A stretch of DNA of 64,000 bases from Arthrobacter agilis (GTDB lineage: Bacteria; Actinomycetota; Actinomycetes; Actinomycetales; Micrococcaceae). The position numbers and the translations under genes were made by a program. The notes beneath the pieces are model-generated. The model worked only from the letters and a program-made list of their open reading frames with translations. It had not been told where the DNA came from and did not search any database. Of this stretch, positions 52,839 to 61,209 are shown in pieces (the stretch's first letter is position 1; each line of letters begins with the position of its first letter). The stretch spans positions 47,761-111,760 of the forward strand of contig NZ_VHIM01000010.1 of NCBI RefSeq assembly GCF_006494655.1, in the 5' to 3' direction.

Positions 52839-53417
52839 CTAGGTCGTCGTGGCTCTGGCGCGTCGCTGCAGTTCCCGATACACGGTGGTCCGAGAAACCC
52901 CGAGCAGTTCAGCGATCTCGCCCTGGGTGTGCTCTCCGGCGTCGTACAGATGCAGCAGGTGCTTGCGCTGGCTGGCGGAGAGTTTGGGTTGCTTGCCGCG
53001 AAGCCGTCCGTTGGCTTTCGCGATGGCCATCCCCTCCCTCGTCCTCATACGGATCAGGTCCGATTCGAACTCTGCGACCATGCCGAGAACGTTGAACAAT
53101 AGGCGGCCTATCGGATCCGTGGGGTCATGGATGCTGCCGCCCAGATTGAGGGCCACACCTTTCCGCGTGAGCTCGTCGACGATATCCCGTGCATCGGACA
53201 ATGAACGGGCGAGGCGATCCAGTTTGGTCACCACCAGGGTGTCGCCCTTCCGGCAGGATGCCAGTGCTTCGCGCAGTCCCTGACGGGTTCGGTTCGCGCC
53301 GGTGAAGCCGTGGTCCACATGGATGTTCTCAGCCTCGACCCCGAACGCCAGCAGAGCATTCCGCTGGGCGGTGAGGTCCTGCCCCTTCGTGGAGACGCGT
53401 GCGTATCCAATCTTCAC
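52839..53417 (-). CDS. Serine recombinase (resolvase/invertase family)
   Basis: 192-aa small serine recombinase. Catalytic serine at residue 9 in GYARVSTKGQDLTAQRNALL, the arginine motifs KLDRLARSLSD and LIRMRTREGM, and a C-terminal helix-turn-helix (GEIAELLGVSRTTVYRELQR). GTG start. No transposase or DNA-invertase partner is next to it, so it may be a transposon remnant or a solitary resolvase. It is the first mobile-type gene after the conserved core and diverges from the OLD nuclease. Confidence 0.92.
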   Translation of the reverse strand: MKIGYARVSTKGQDLTAQRNALLAFGVEAENIHVDHGFTGANRTRQGLREALASCRKGDTLVVTKLDRLARSLSDARDIVDELTRKGVALNLGGSIHDPTDPIGRLLFNVLGMVAEFESDLIRMRTREGMAIAKANGRLRGKQPKLSASQRKHLLHLYDAGEHTQGEIAELLGVSRTTVYRELQRRARATTT

Positions 53418-53783
53418 GGGATCAGTGTTGCAGATAGCGCAGCTTTGCGGGCGTTTTCAGAGTATGGGTCTTACGCTCTTCGCGCCCCGGCAGGGTGAGC
53501 GAGGGCGTTGCCGTGGCCCGCACTACTTCCCAAAGTCGTCTGCGCGGGCGCAGAGCGACCGGCTAACGGGCACTCTCGACCGGCCTCTCATGACACGCCC
53601 CAGGTTCTCGGCTAGCAATCGAAGGACCTTCACCACAGGTATTGGCGTAAGACCTAGATGAGGACGACGGGCATCAGGCTGATGTTGTCGCGCATGGCAA
53701 CGACGCCTCCGCGCATGGTGCCAACGGTACTATCGGTCCTAGTTGGAGCAGCCTAGCTCTGGAACGTAAGGGGAGCGATTTCC
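53418..53783. other. 366-base intergenic region between resolvase and OLD nuclease
   Basis: No gene. Contains a 10-bp perfect inverted pair GGTCTTACGC (53467-53476) and GCGTAAGACC (53645-53654), 168 bases apart, and a direct repeat CGCGCATGG near 53690 and 53710. TACTAT (53728-53733) is a possible -10 for the plus-strand gene. It may hold the resolvase site; that is not shown. Confidence 0.4.
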
Positions 53784-55709
53784 GTGAAGCTCATCACCGC
53801 AAACTTGCGACGGTACAGAAGTATCGAAGACGGCAGCGAGTTCACCGTAGAACCCGATGTCACCTGCCTCGTTGGAAAAAATGAGTCCGGTAAAACTGCA
53901 GTACTTCAAGGTCTATATAAGTCCTACCCTGTAGATAAATCGAAATTTGACGAAGGACTGGACTATCCGAGCCGCCTAACTCGGGAACGGAAGGAAGAAG
54001 GTAAGCTCCGAGTCGCGGAGCTTACCTATGAGCTTGACGATTCTGAGGCAGCGAAGGTTGAAGCGCGGTTTGGTCATGGAGTTCTCAAAAGCAAAATTAT
54101 TAAGATGACTACCGGCTACCGGTACGAGGGTGTTTCAACGTGGGATGTACAAATTGATCAAGCTGTAGCCGTAGAACATCTACGCGAGGGGCTCGATCTT
54201 CCTCAGGCGACGCAACAGCTGGCCAATCAGGCCACGACCGTTCCCGCGCTGACACAGATACTTGAAGGCATGGAGGCTCCAACAGCTGCTGTTACGCAAG
54301 TTCTTACAGTGGTCGAAGGCTGGCGTAACAACGACCTGCAGCTCGCTGTGATTGATTCACTAGCAGCAGATCGACCCAGATTTGTGTACTTCGGCGATTA
54401 CGACTCGATGCCTGGTAAAGTTTCCATTCCCTATCTCATAGCCGCCCGAACAAAAGGAACTCTGACCCGAGGTGAGGAGGCAGTACTGGCGCTCCTCAGC
54501 ATGGCCGGGGTGGACCTAGAAGATTTTCAGGAACCCGAATCGCATGAACACCTTATACGGGATCTGGAAAATGCTTCCAACAGCATCAGTAGCGAGGTGT
54601 TTGAGTACTGGACACAGAACAAGAACCTATCCGTTCGGCTCGACATCATCGGAACACCCGAACCAGGAGCTGCAGCCCCCTTCAACCAAGCACCGCTGCT
54701 GCAAATTCGGGTCGTGAATCAACGCCACAATGTCAGCGTTCCCTTCGATGAGCGGTCACGTGGCTTCGTTTGGTTCTTCTCCTTCCTCGCCTACTTCACT
54801 CACCTCGAAGAGGACTCCAAGCAGCAACTAATCTTACTCTTGGATGAACCCGGCCTGAATCTGCACGCGACAGCGCAAGCTGATCTGCTTCGCTTTATTG
54901 ACGAACGACTCGCCCCTAGCCATCAAGTACTCTTCTCCACTCATTCCCCATTCATGATCAACGCTCACAAGTTCGGTCGGGTTCGGACTGTGGTCGACGA
55001 TGAACAGAAGGGAACAATTGTGTCTGCTGACGTACTACGCGCTGACGCCGAGACAGCATTTCCCTTGCACGCGACTCTGGGTATCGAACTAAGTCAAACA
55101 CTATTTGTCGGGCCAAACGTTCTACTTGTTGAAGGCCCCGGAGACCTTCTCTACCTTGAAGTACTCTCCGAAACACTGAAATCGTTGAATCGGGAAGGCC
55201 TTAATGAGAAGTTGGTCATTACTCCTGCTGGGGGAATCGCAAAGCTTCCAGCGTTCATTGGACTTCTAGGATCAAATGGACTCAACACAATTGCATTAGT
55301 TGATACATCTAGTAATGACGTGGCAGCGGTCAAGCGTCTAAGAGAAGCTGGCCGTCTTGGCGGCGGCGGAATAGTTGAAATTGGCACCGTCTTAGGTAAG
55401 GCCGATGCTGACATTGAAGATGTCTTCGAGCCAAGTTTCTACGTCGAACTGATCAATGATGCATATCAAGGATTGCTAAGCGGTAAAAAGCTCACCGTGA
55501 AGGAACTGCCCGACGACCCACGACTGGTTCGACGGGTAGAACGTGCTTTCGAAACCCGAGGAATTAACCATGGTCGCATAAATCACTTTTCGCCTGCTGC
55601 TGCTCTCAACCGGAGGCAGAGTCATTATGTGCCAAAAATCAACGAAAAGACGTTGGACCGGGCCGAGCAGCTTTTCGCCTCGATTAACGTACTCGTACCT
55701 CGAAGCTGA
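53784..55709 (+). CDS. OLD-family ATP-dependent nuclease (AAA ATPase + TOPRIM)
   Basis: 641-aa overcoming-lysogenisation-defect type enzyme: an ABC/SMC-like ATPase drives a TOPRIM DNA nuclease, typical of anti-phage systems. Walker A GKNESGKT at 31-38; a signature-like SRGFVWFFSF; Walker B ILLLDEPGLNLH (D354-E355); H-loop FSTHSPFMIN; TOPRIM glutamate E450 in VLLVEGPGDLLYL and aspartate D507 in IALVDTSSND, plus a late ADIEDVFEPS. GTG start with AAGGGGAG. Visibly lower G+C and different codon use than its neighbours indicate transfer. No GajB helicase, AriB or PtuB partner is adjacent, so it looks like a solitary class 1 OLD. Confidence 0.93.
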   Translation: MKLITANLRRYRSIEDGSEFTVEPDVTCLVGKNESGKTAVLQGLYKSYPVDKSKFDEGLDYPSRLTRERKEEGKLRVAELTYELDDSEAAKVEARFGHGVLKSKIIKMTTGYRYEGVSTWDVQIDQAVAVEHLREGLDLPQATQQLANQATTVPALTQILEGMEAPTAAVTQVLTVVEGWRNNDLQLAVIDSLAADRPRFVYFGDYDSMPGKVSIPYLIAARTKGTLTRGEEAVLALLSMAGVDLEDFQEPESHEHLIRDLENASNSISSEVFEYWTQNKNLSVRLDIIGTPEPGAAAPFNQAPLLQIRVVNQRHNVSVPFDERSRGFVWFFSFLAYFTHLEEDSKQQLILLLDEPGLNLHATAQADLLRFIDERLAPSHQVLFSTHSPFMINAHKFGRVRTVVDDEQKGTIVSADVLRADAETAFPLHATLGIELSQTLFVGPNVLLVEGPGDLLYLEVLSETLKSLNREGLNEKLVITPAGGIAKLPAFIGLLGSNGLNTIALVDTSSNDVAAVKRLREAGRLGGGGIVEIGTVLGKADADIEDVFEPSFYVELINDAYQGLLSGKKLTVKELPDDPRLVRRVERAFETRGINHGRINHFSPAAALNRRQSHYVPKINEKTLDRAEQLFASINVLVPRS

Positions 55710-55782
55710 AGAGGACAGCGGTGTCCTGCAGGGTCATCCCCCAGCGAGATGGTCGTGCAGAAGCATTTACTATCTGGTGTCG

Positions 55783-56304
55783 TTAGAGCTTGTTCAGGCG
55801 TCGCAGAGCGAGTGACCGTGCCTCGGTGAACCCCAAGGACCGGTAGAGATGCGCGGCATCGGGTGTCGCATGGAGATCCACGACCTCGGCATTCATCTCA
55901 TCCAGCCATGACAATCCGGCGCTAACCACTGCACGGGCCAAGCCGCGTCCGCGCTGCTCTGGTTCCACGAAGACAGAGGACATCGACCTACTGGTGCCTC
56001 GAGGAAACCCCGGCCCGGGCAACCGATCCTCGAGCGTCACCACCGCACAGGCCGACAATCTGCCGTGCTGGTGATTGCCGTTGATATCGGGCTTCTCATC
56101 GATGACGAAAGCGGCCAGCGTGCCTTGGGCAATACGCGAAGCGATCGCCTCCTGCGCAGCTGGGTACCACGAGGTGTCATCGACGTCCTGTGCACGGCCG
56201 GCTGCGCCTGCTTCTGCCATCGCAAGAAACATCGCATGCCGCAGTCTTACCAACTCGGGCGCGTCCTCTGGCCGCGCTTTCCTTACCAGTACGGAAATCG
56301 TCAT
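55783..56304 (-). CDS. GNAT family N-acetyltransferase
   Basis: 173 aa from ATG 56304 (MTISVLVRKARPEDAPELV); an ATG 3 codons upstream is an alternative. Acetyl-CoA-binding motif A SVFVEPEQRGRGLARAVV is intact, with a C-terminal YRSLGFTEAR typical of the superfamily. Acceptor unknown. Native high-G+C codon use, unlike the OLD gene just downstream in convergent orientation. Confidence 0.9.
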   Translation of the reverse strand: MTISVLVRKARPEDAPELVRLRHAMFLAMAEAGAAGRAQDVDDTSWYPAAQEAIASRIAQGTLAAFVIDEKPDINGNHQHGRLSACAVVTLEDRLPGPGFPRGTSRSMSSVFVEPEQRGRGLARAVVSAGLSWLDEMNAEVVDLHATPDAAHLYRSLGFTEARSLALRRLNKL

Positions 56305-56331
56305 GCAGACCATTGTGCAGGACCGCTAAGT

Positions 56332-56394
56332 TCCACCGAACGCCCGAACGCCCGAACGCCCGAACGCCCGAACGCCCGAACGACGTTCGGTGGA
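56332..56394. repeat. 8-bp tandem repeat (CGAACGCC)x5 inside an inverted repeat
   Basis: Five full copies of CGAACGCC at 56337-56376 plus a partial sixth to 56382. The array is bounded by an 11-bp perfect inverted repeat, TCCACCGAACG (56332-56342) and CGTTCGGTGGA (56384-56394), so it can form a hairpin with the repeats in the loop. Copy number looks prone to slippage. It lies between the GNAT and phosphatase-like genes. Confidence 0.92.
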
Positions 56395-56457
56395 GGATCC
56401 GATGGGTTCGTAGAGTTCCTTTGCTCCTGGGGAAATGCCTTTTCCCAATGCGCAGGC

Positions 56458-56898
56458 TCAACGTGAGGTTTTGGCTGCGAGTCTCGCAATGAAGTCTTCT
56501 TGCGCAGGAGTTTCAATGGCAGCGGGACGATATTTACTGCGCACGTAGTCGACTGCCAGGTGCGGTGGTAGCCCATCAAGTATTGCCAGGCATGCCAAAG
56601 CGGTGCCGGTTCGGCCATGCCCTCCCCAATATGCAACTTCGACCCGTTCGGTGGGGGCGCGTCGCCAGGCTTCCCGAAGTGCGCTGCACGCATCGTCGGG
56701 ATCAGTAGGTAGCCCGAAATCCGGCCAATCCACCCACCGCGCGGGCCATGAAAGTTTCGGTGGTTCATCGAGTAGGTAAACCCCGAAGTCCGGCGCCTCA
56801 CCATTCGGGGGTGCCTCGCCGAGCCCACGCCCACGCACGATCCGCCCCGATGGGAGGCTCAGCAGCCCTGTTGTTATGGCTGAGTTCCAGCTACTCAC
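56458..56898 (-). CDS. Tyrosine-phosphatase-like protein lacking the catalytic cysteine
   Basis: 146-aa protein with the outline of small dual-specificity/protein tyrosine phosphatases. The phosphate-binding loop reads VEVAYWGGHGRTGTALACLA: R-T and the glycines of C-x5-R are present, but the nucleophile position is Tyr90 (codon TAT), one transition from TGT. General-acid region near PDFGLPTD is present. Either a pseudoenzyme or a recently inactivated gene. GTG start; no obvious kinase nearby. Confidence 0.82.
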   Translation of the reverse strand: MSSWNSAITTGLLSLPSGRIVRGRGLGEAPPNGEAPDFGVYLLDEPPKLSWPARWVDWPDFGLPTDPDDACSALREAWRRAPTERVEVAYWGGHGRTGTALACLAILDGLPPHLAVDYVRSKYRPAAIETPAQEDFIARLAAKTSR

Positions 56899-57201
56899 AG
56901 CACCTCACCTAAGCCGTTGTTGTTGAACTATTCGAGAAAGGTACCCACCGCTCAGAACATCAACAAAATGCTCCGAACCGCATGAGCCGAGTCTGCCATC
57001 ACACCCGGATCGAGGTGAAGCATCCGGGCAGCCCTATGACTCCAGGGTGCTCAGGAGCGTCGAGGAACAGCGCTTCAGGTACTGGTGCTGCAACTACAGC
57101 GCACGGTTCAGGATCCCCTTGGGAGTCCGTCACGGATAATCAGCGGATGGCAGTATGCCGGGTCGCAGTAAGCCGATTATCTGAAGTCTTCCCTTGACAT
57201 C
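56899..57201. other. 303-base gap upstream of the ArsR-like gene
   Basis: No convincing gene. A short plus-strand reading (56982-57197) has atypical composition and no ribosome site. CTGAAGTC at 57181-57188 repeats the half-site of the dyad at 57221 and may be part of the operator. Confidence 0.4.
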
Positions 57202-57846
57202 GTGTCCAAGAAATCTCACCCTGAAGTAATGACTTCAGATATGGGCGCGACCCCTTCAACATCAGGGACGATTGCGGGGCCGCGGAAGATCACCAGCCGC
57301 GACGCTCTTACGGCATTGGCGGTCCCCGCCCGCTTCGCGATTCTCGACCATCTCCTGGCAGTGGGTCCGGCGACCGCGAGCCAGTGCGCGAAGGTCGTGG
57401 GAGAGACGCCCTCGAACTGCTCCTATCACCTGCGCGCCCTGGCGAAGGTGGGTCTCGTCGAGCGAGCGGACGCGTCGGCGACCGATGGACGTGACCGCCC
57501 CTGGCGGGCAACAGCCGCAGGTTTCGATTTCTCAGGTGATGGAACCCAGGCCGGTGAGATCGCCGGCAGCGCGCTGGAGGCCGCTGCGACCCGCACCGCG
57601 AACGACGCGTTCGATCGCTATCTCGCGCACCGCAGCGGGGTTCCACAGTACTGGCGGGACGCCGCGGGAACCCAGCTTTACCGTCTCGAGATCACCGCCG
57701 AGGAACTGACCGGCTTGGCGGCATCCATCGATGATCTTCTGCGACCCTACATACGCAGCAACCGATCCGAGCTGCCGCAGGATACTCAGTCGGTCCACCT
57801 TCAGGTACGATCCTTCCCGGACACTCCGGGCAAGGACGCTCCCTAA
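57202..57846 (+). CDS. ArsR-like winged-helix transcriptional regulator
   Basis: 214 aa from GTG 57202; ATGs at 57229 and 57241 are alternatives. Clear homology starts at KITSRDALTALAVPARFAIL, with the recognition-helix region ETPSNCSYHLRALAKVGLVE. The C-terminal half (AAATRTANDAFDRYLAHRSG) resembles the effector/dimer part of helix-turn-helix proteins that accompany efflux pumps. It lies 2 bases before an MFS gene, so it is likely its repressor. No cysteine metal site is evident. If ATG 57241 is used, the dyad at 57221 sits directly at the start. Confidence 0.88.
   Translation: MSKKSHPEVMTSDMGATPSTSGTIAGPRKITSRDALTALAVPARFAILDHLLAVGPATASQCAKVVGETPSNCSYHLRALAKVGLVERADASATDGRDRPWRATAAGFDFSGDGTQAGEIAGSALEAAATRTANDAFDRYLAHRSGVPQYWRDAAGTQLYRLEITAEELTGLAASIDDLLRPYIRSNRSELPQDTQSVHLQVRSFPDTPGKDAP
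57221..57238. promoter_or_regulatory. Inverted repeat CTGAAGT-N4-ACTTCAG, probable operator
   Basis: Perfect 7-bp arms with a 4-base spacer at the start of the regulator gene, and a third half-site CTGAAGTC at 57181. A TTGACA at 57194-57199 lacks a convincing -10. Suggests autoregulation. Confidence 0.6.
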
Positions 57847-57848
57847 CC

Positions 57849-59081
57849 GTGCTGCGCCTCCTCCGCGATCGGCGTATCGCCGGGCTGGCAGCAGCAGGAT
57901 TCCTGGCCGAGGTCGGCGACTGGATGCTCCTGATAGCACTCCCCCTCCATGTCCTGGCCCTCACGGGATCTCCGCTGATCACCGCCACCGTCTTCGTCCT
58001 CGGGCTCGCACCAACCGTCGTCGCAGGACCCCTCGCCGGAGTGCTCATCGACCGCAGCGAACCGTGGAAGATCATGGCGATCGTCGCCGGGCTCCAGGTT
58101 CTCTGTCTCACGCCACTTCTCGCCGTCGACGACGCCTCCGACCTGTGGATCCTCTACACCGTGGTGGTCGTGGAATCCGTCCTCGGCACGATCATCGAAC
58201 CCTGCCGGGCCACGACCGCTGCAGCGAGCGTGCCCGCGAACCGGCTGGCTGAGGTCAACCAGCTAATGGGTGTCCTCTCGAGCATGGCGCGCCTCCTCGG
58301 CAGCCCCCTCGGCGGACTGATCCTCGCCTCCGGCGGCTTCGACGCCATCGTCTACGCGAACGCAGGCACCTTCCTCGCAGCCGCCGTCGTCTTCTCGATT
58401 GGCGCCCGGACACGGCGCGCAGCACCAATTGGCACCCGTCCTCCCGGGGCGACCAGCCCGTGGACCGACCTCGTCGAGGGCCTCGGCATCACGGCCAGAA
58501 CCCCCGCCCTTCGGCAGGTCATGGCGATCACCGCTGTCATCGCCCTGGCACAAGGCGCCTTCGTCCTGCTCTTCGTTCTCTTCGTGACACGCGAACTCCG
58601 AGGAACCGAAACGGACGTCGGCCTGCTGCGCGGCGTGCAAGCCATAGGGGCGCTCCTAGGAGGTGTACTCCTCGGACTGATCATCCACCGCATCCCGCCG
58701 CGACAGCTCATCTCGGGATCCCTCGCAGTGTTCGGTGCCCTCTCGCTGGCGATCTGGAACCTGCCCGCCCTCACCACCAGCATGCCCCTCTACATCGGCC
58801 TCTTCATCCTCGTCGGCGCCCCCGGGGTGACCCTCATGACCGGCATGCTCACAGTCCTCCAAACCAGCTGCACTCCAAGCGCACGAGGGCGCGTCCTCAG
58901 CACCTACTTCGCCCTCTACGGGGCAATGCAAGCCCTCGGCACACTCATTGCGGGTTTCCTAGGAACCGGTACAGGACTCACCATCGGCCTACAAATACAA
59001 GGCACCCTCTACTTCGCCGCGGCCCTCATGGCCCTCCGCCTCAGGACACCACCAGCGTCACCGGGCGTTCCTCTCCGCTAA
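57849..59081 (+). CDS. MFS transporter, efflux type
   Basis: 410-aa protein with 12 predicted membrane segments, beginning LLRDRRIAGLAAAGFLAEVGDWM as in the MefA/enterobactin-exporter-like MFS_3 group. The conserved D-R-S motif in LAGVLIDRSEPWKIM and the loop SARGRVLSTYFAL before helix 11 fit. Substrate unknown; likely controlled by the regulator 2 bases upstream. Confidence 0.92.
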   Translation: MLRLLRDRRIAGLAAAGFLAEVGDWMLLIALPLHVLALTGSPLITATVFVLGLAPTVVAGPLAGVLIDRSEPWKIMAIVAGLQVLCLTPLLAVDDASDLWILYTVVVVESVLGTIIEPCRATTAAASVPANRLAEVNQLMGVLSSMARLLGSPLGGLILASGGFDAIVYANAGTFLAAAVVFSIGARTRRAAPIGTRPPGATSPWTDLVEGLGITARTPALRQVMAITAVIALAQGAFVLLFVLFVTRELRGTETDVGLLRGVQAIGALLGGVLLGLIIHRIPPRQLISGSLAVFGALSLAIWNLPALTTSMPLYIGLFILVGAPGVTLMTGMLTVLQTSCTPSARGRVLSTYFALYGAMQALGTLIAGFLGTGTGLTIGLQIQGTLYFAAALMALRLRTPPASPGVPLR

Positions 59082-59165
59082 GGGATCGGTGTACGAACAG
59101 GGCGTAGCTGACACACTGAACAGCGACAGCCGTCAGATAGCTCCTTCACGAACGGAACCGCCCGC

Positions 59166-59393
59166 ATGAAGAACTGGAAAGCGCCGAGTAAGATCCTTCT
59201 CCTGTTCGGAGTGTGCCTAGTTGCGTTTCTCGTGCTGCGACTCTTCGTACCGTCCGAGTATGCGTTGCTGGTTTTAGGTATCCCCGGAGCCATCTTCGTC
59301 AGTTACATGGCGAACCTGGGAGTGAATATGGTCCGCAACCCACCCCCGCCACCAGGGAAATTCGACGATGTAGGCAACGCTGACCCGCAGTAG
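59166..59393 (+). CDS. Small two-helix membrane protein, 75 aa
   Basis: Two hydrophobic segments (ILLLFGVCLVAFLVLRLF and ALLVLGIPGAIFVSYMANL) and a proline-rich tail. Family unknown. ATG with a weak ACGGAAC upstream. First of a run of small plus-strand membrane proteins. Confidence 0.65.
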   Translation: MKNWKAPSKILLLFGVCLVAFLVLRLFVPSEYALLVLGIPGAIFVSYMANLGVNMVRNPPPPPGKFDDVGNADPQ

Positions 59394-59445
59394 CCCTCCG
59401 GGTGGAGCAGTCCCGCTGGCCGATCCTTCAGCGACCGTCAGGATC

Positions 59446-59477
59446 GGAGTAGGCAGTGGCTTGCCACTGCCTACTCC
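59446..59477. terminator. Strong hairpin between small membrane protein genes
   Basis: 14-bp perfect stem (GGAGTAGGCAGTGG) with a CTTG loop. Preceded by a second stem of CGATCCT/AGGATCG at 59421-59446. Confidence 0.75.
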
Positions 59478-59530
59478 TGAATTTCGAGAGACTGCTAGGC
59501 GATGACCAACCAATTTGGGAGCTCGATGCC

Positions 59531-59749
59531 ATGACTGATCGCAACCACCTCAAGAAGCCAAGGGTCGGGCTGAGTCAAATCTTGCTGGTGGCGATGGCTC
59601 CGATGATGGTTGTAATTGCCATCCCCTTGAATGTGTTTCTCGGTCGAGCAGTCGCTCTCACTATTGTCGCGATCGCGGTGTGCCTGATCATCGTGACGGT
59701 TCTACTGCTCAGTCGAGCCGAGAGGAAAAAGGCGGGTTTGCGTGACTAG
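59531..59749 (+). CDS. Small two-helix membrane protein, 72 aa
   Basis: Starts at ATG 59531 (MTDRNHLKKPRVGLSQILLV) with GGGAG upstream. Two membrane segments (ILLVAMAPMMVVIAIPL; ALTIVAIAVCLIIVTVLLL) between basic ends, so both termini are probably cytoplasmic. Family unknown. Confidence 0.6.
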   Translation: MTDRNHLKKPRVGLSQILLVAMAPMMVVIAIPLNVFLGRAVALTIVAIAVCLIIVTVLLLSRAERKKAGLRD

Positions 59750-59842
59750 GGCGCACGCATCCTAAATAGTAGTGAGCTGCCCGTACAGGGACCCCCGCTC
59801 CAGGTGCTAGCTTCACCATATGACCGCTCTAGCGAAAGCAAT

Positions 59843-60073
59843 GTGAAGCGCGTGGGCGCTGGTTTCGTAATGATCTTGCTCGCGGTAGCTGCATTCCGAG
59901 GAAGGAAGGTCATCGGGCGCTTCCAGGCGAACGTGCTGCTCCAGGCCTTCGACATCGGCGAGGACCGTCAGTCCGAGATCGCAGCTGGCCTGGCCACAGT
60001 TTGGGTGGCTGTGTCGGTGATGCTCGTCGCAGGCGGGCTCGTGATCATCTCGGCTGATCTTCTAACTCGATGA
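59843..60073 (+). CDS. Small two-helix membrane protein, 76 aa
   Basis: GTG start 59843 preceded by GCGAAAG. Segments VGAGFVMILLAVAAFRG and TVWVAVSVMLVAGGLVIIS flank a charged loop (FDIGEDRQSEIAAGLA). Family unknown. Confidence 0.55.
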   Translation: MKRVGAGFVMILLAVAAFRGRKVIGRFQANVLLQAFDIGEDRQSEIAAGLATVWVAVSVMLVAGGLVIISADLLTR

Positions 60074-60198
60074 CACTCAACACTCGATAAGCCCGGAACG
60101 CACCGCATAGGTTCGCGGGAGGATCGATGACTGAGTCTGTTGGGTTTGTCGTCTGACGCTGATCACCCGCAGCCAATCACTTGTGGTTCGCTGTCGTA

Positions 60199-60648
60199 GT
60201 GACTGAACCGATTCGAACTACGCCTCTGCACCCAGCGCGTCGGCGCTTGATCATCGCTGCGGTGGTCTGGGTACTGCTCATCCGGACCGGTATCGTCATC
60301 GTCGCGGATGCGCTCGAGATCTCCGATAATTGACGCACAATCGTCAGCCTGGGGTTGTTCCTGGCCATCTTCGTCCCAATGTCCCTCGCCGCAGTGAAAG
60401 AGCTCAACGACCTTCGCCGCAGCGGAGACGAACCGCTCCCTCAGATCCCTACCCGGGGTTCTCTCATCGTCTCCGGTGTCTTCACGGTCGCGTTCTGGGG
60501 CTTGGCGATATGGGTCATTGCGTCGGGCGGCAGCTTCGTCGTGCCCTTGCTACCGATCGTTCTCACCCTCTCGCTCTTTGTGAGTATCCGCAGATACCAC
60601 CGCGCGGGAGAACCGGCCCAGCCCAATCCAGCAACCTCTCCGGACTGA
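60199..60648 (+). pseudogene. Small membrane protein gene split by an in-frame TGA
   Basis: The reading VTEPIRTTPLHPARRRLIIA... encodes one membrane segment and ends at TGA (60331-60333); the same frame continues RTIVSLGLFLAIFVPMSLAA and further membrane segments to a stop at 60648. Read through the TGA, the 149-codon product is a coherent three- to four-helix protein, which suggests a nonsense mutation. Alternatives are a downstream restart at TTG 60355 or two unrelated peptides. Confidence 0.65.
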
Positions 60649-60735
60649 TGTTGTCGACAATGAGCTAACGCCCGCCTGACGATGGTCCTACCCGTCGGAT
60701 TCCTGCCCGCGCCAGTGTGTACAAACGAGCAGCTA

Positions 60736-60981
60736 CTAGTCACGGTCAGCGGCGGCGGCGGGACGAGCTCGGGATCTGCGTCTGCTCTGATACAAACTCC
60801 ACAAGGCTGCGAGCAGTAGGCCTACAGCAAAAACAAGAAGGATGACGTCCATGAAGGGTGGAAGTGGTCCTCTGTCTTCCGTCACCGCGACCACGGCTAT
60901 GTAGACAAAACCTACCGCCAGTACCAGTTGGAAGATTAGAAAGCCCATTGCCGGACGGAGGCGCGATGAGTTCGTAGGCAT
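60736..60981 (-). CDS. Small two-helix membrane protein, 81 aa
   Basis: Start ATG 60981 (MPTNSSRLRPAMGFLIFQLV) with AAAGAA upstream; an extended reading begins 19 codons earlier. Segments GFLIFQLVLAVGFVYIAVVA and VILLVFAVGLLLAALWSL; basic C-terminal tail RRRSRARP. Family unknown. Confidence 0.6.
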   Translation of the reverse strand: MPTNSSRLRPAMGFLIFQLVLAVGFVYIAVVAVTEDRGPLPPFMDVILLVFAVGLLLAALWSLYQSRRRSRARPAAAADRD

Positions 60982-61196
60982 TTCTTTGACTGTAGATGGA
61001 GTCGTAGGACGCCCGCTACACAGCGAGCGTCGCGTCATCGGGCCCGTGAAGGATCACGCTGCCGAACGGTGGTGGATCCCTCAGCGACCGGAGTGCGAGT
61101 CGTTCGCCTGCCCTCACTGGTCGTATCCGCCTGGGCAAGCGAGCTACGCGTTGATAACGATCCACGGGGTACTCCAGGGCCTTCGGGCTGGGTTGG

Positions 61197-61202
61197 TAGC
61201 GT
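61197..61202 (+). promoter_or_regulatory. Candidate leaderless -10 of the 182-aa gene
   Basis: TAGCGT, 7 bases, ATG at 61210. No ribosome site. Confidence 0.45.
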
Positions 61203-61209
61203 CGAGTAG

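Noticed and set aside
53784..55709. Complete Gabija or PARIS system
   Set aside because: No UvrD-like helicase or DUF4435 gene lies on either side.
56982..57197. 71-codon plus-strand reading
   Set aside because: No ribosome site, low-complexity serine/glycine composition and no family resemblance.
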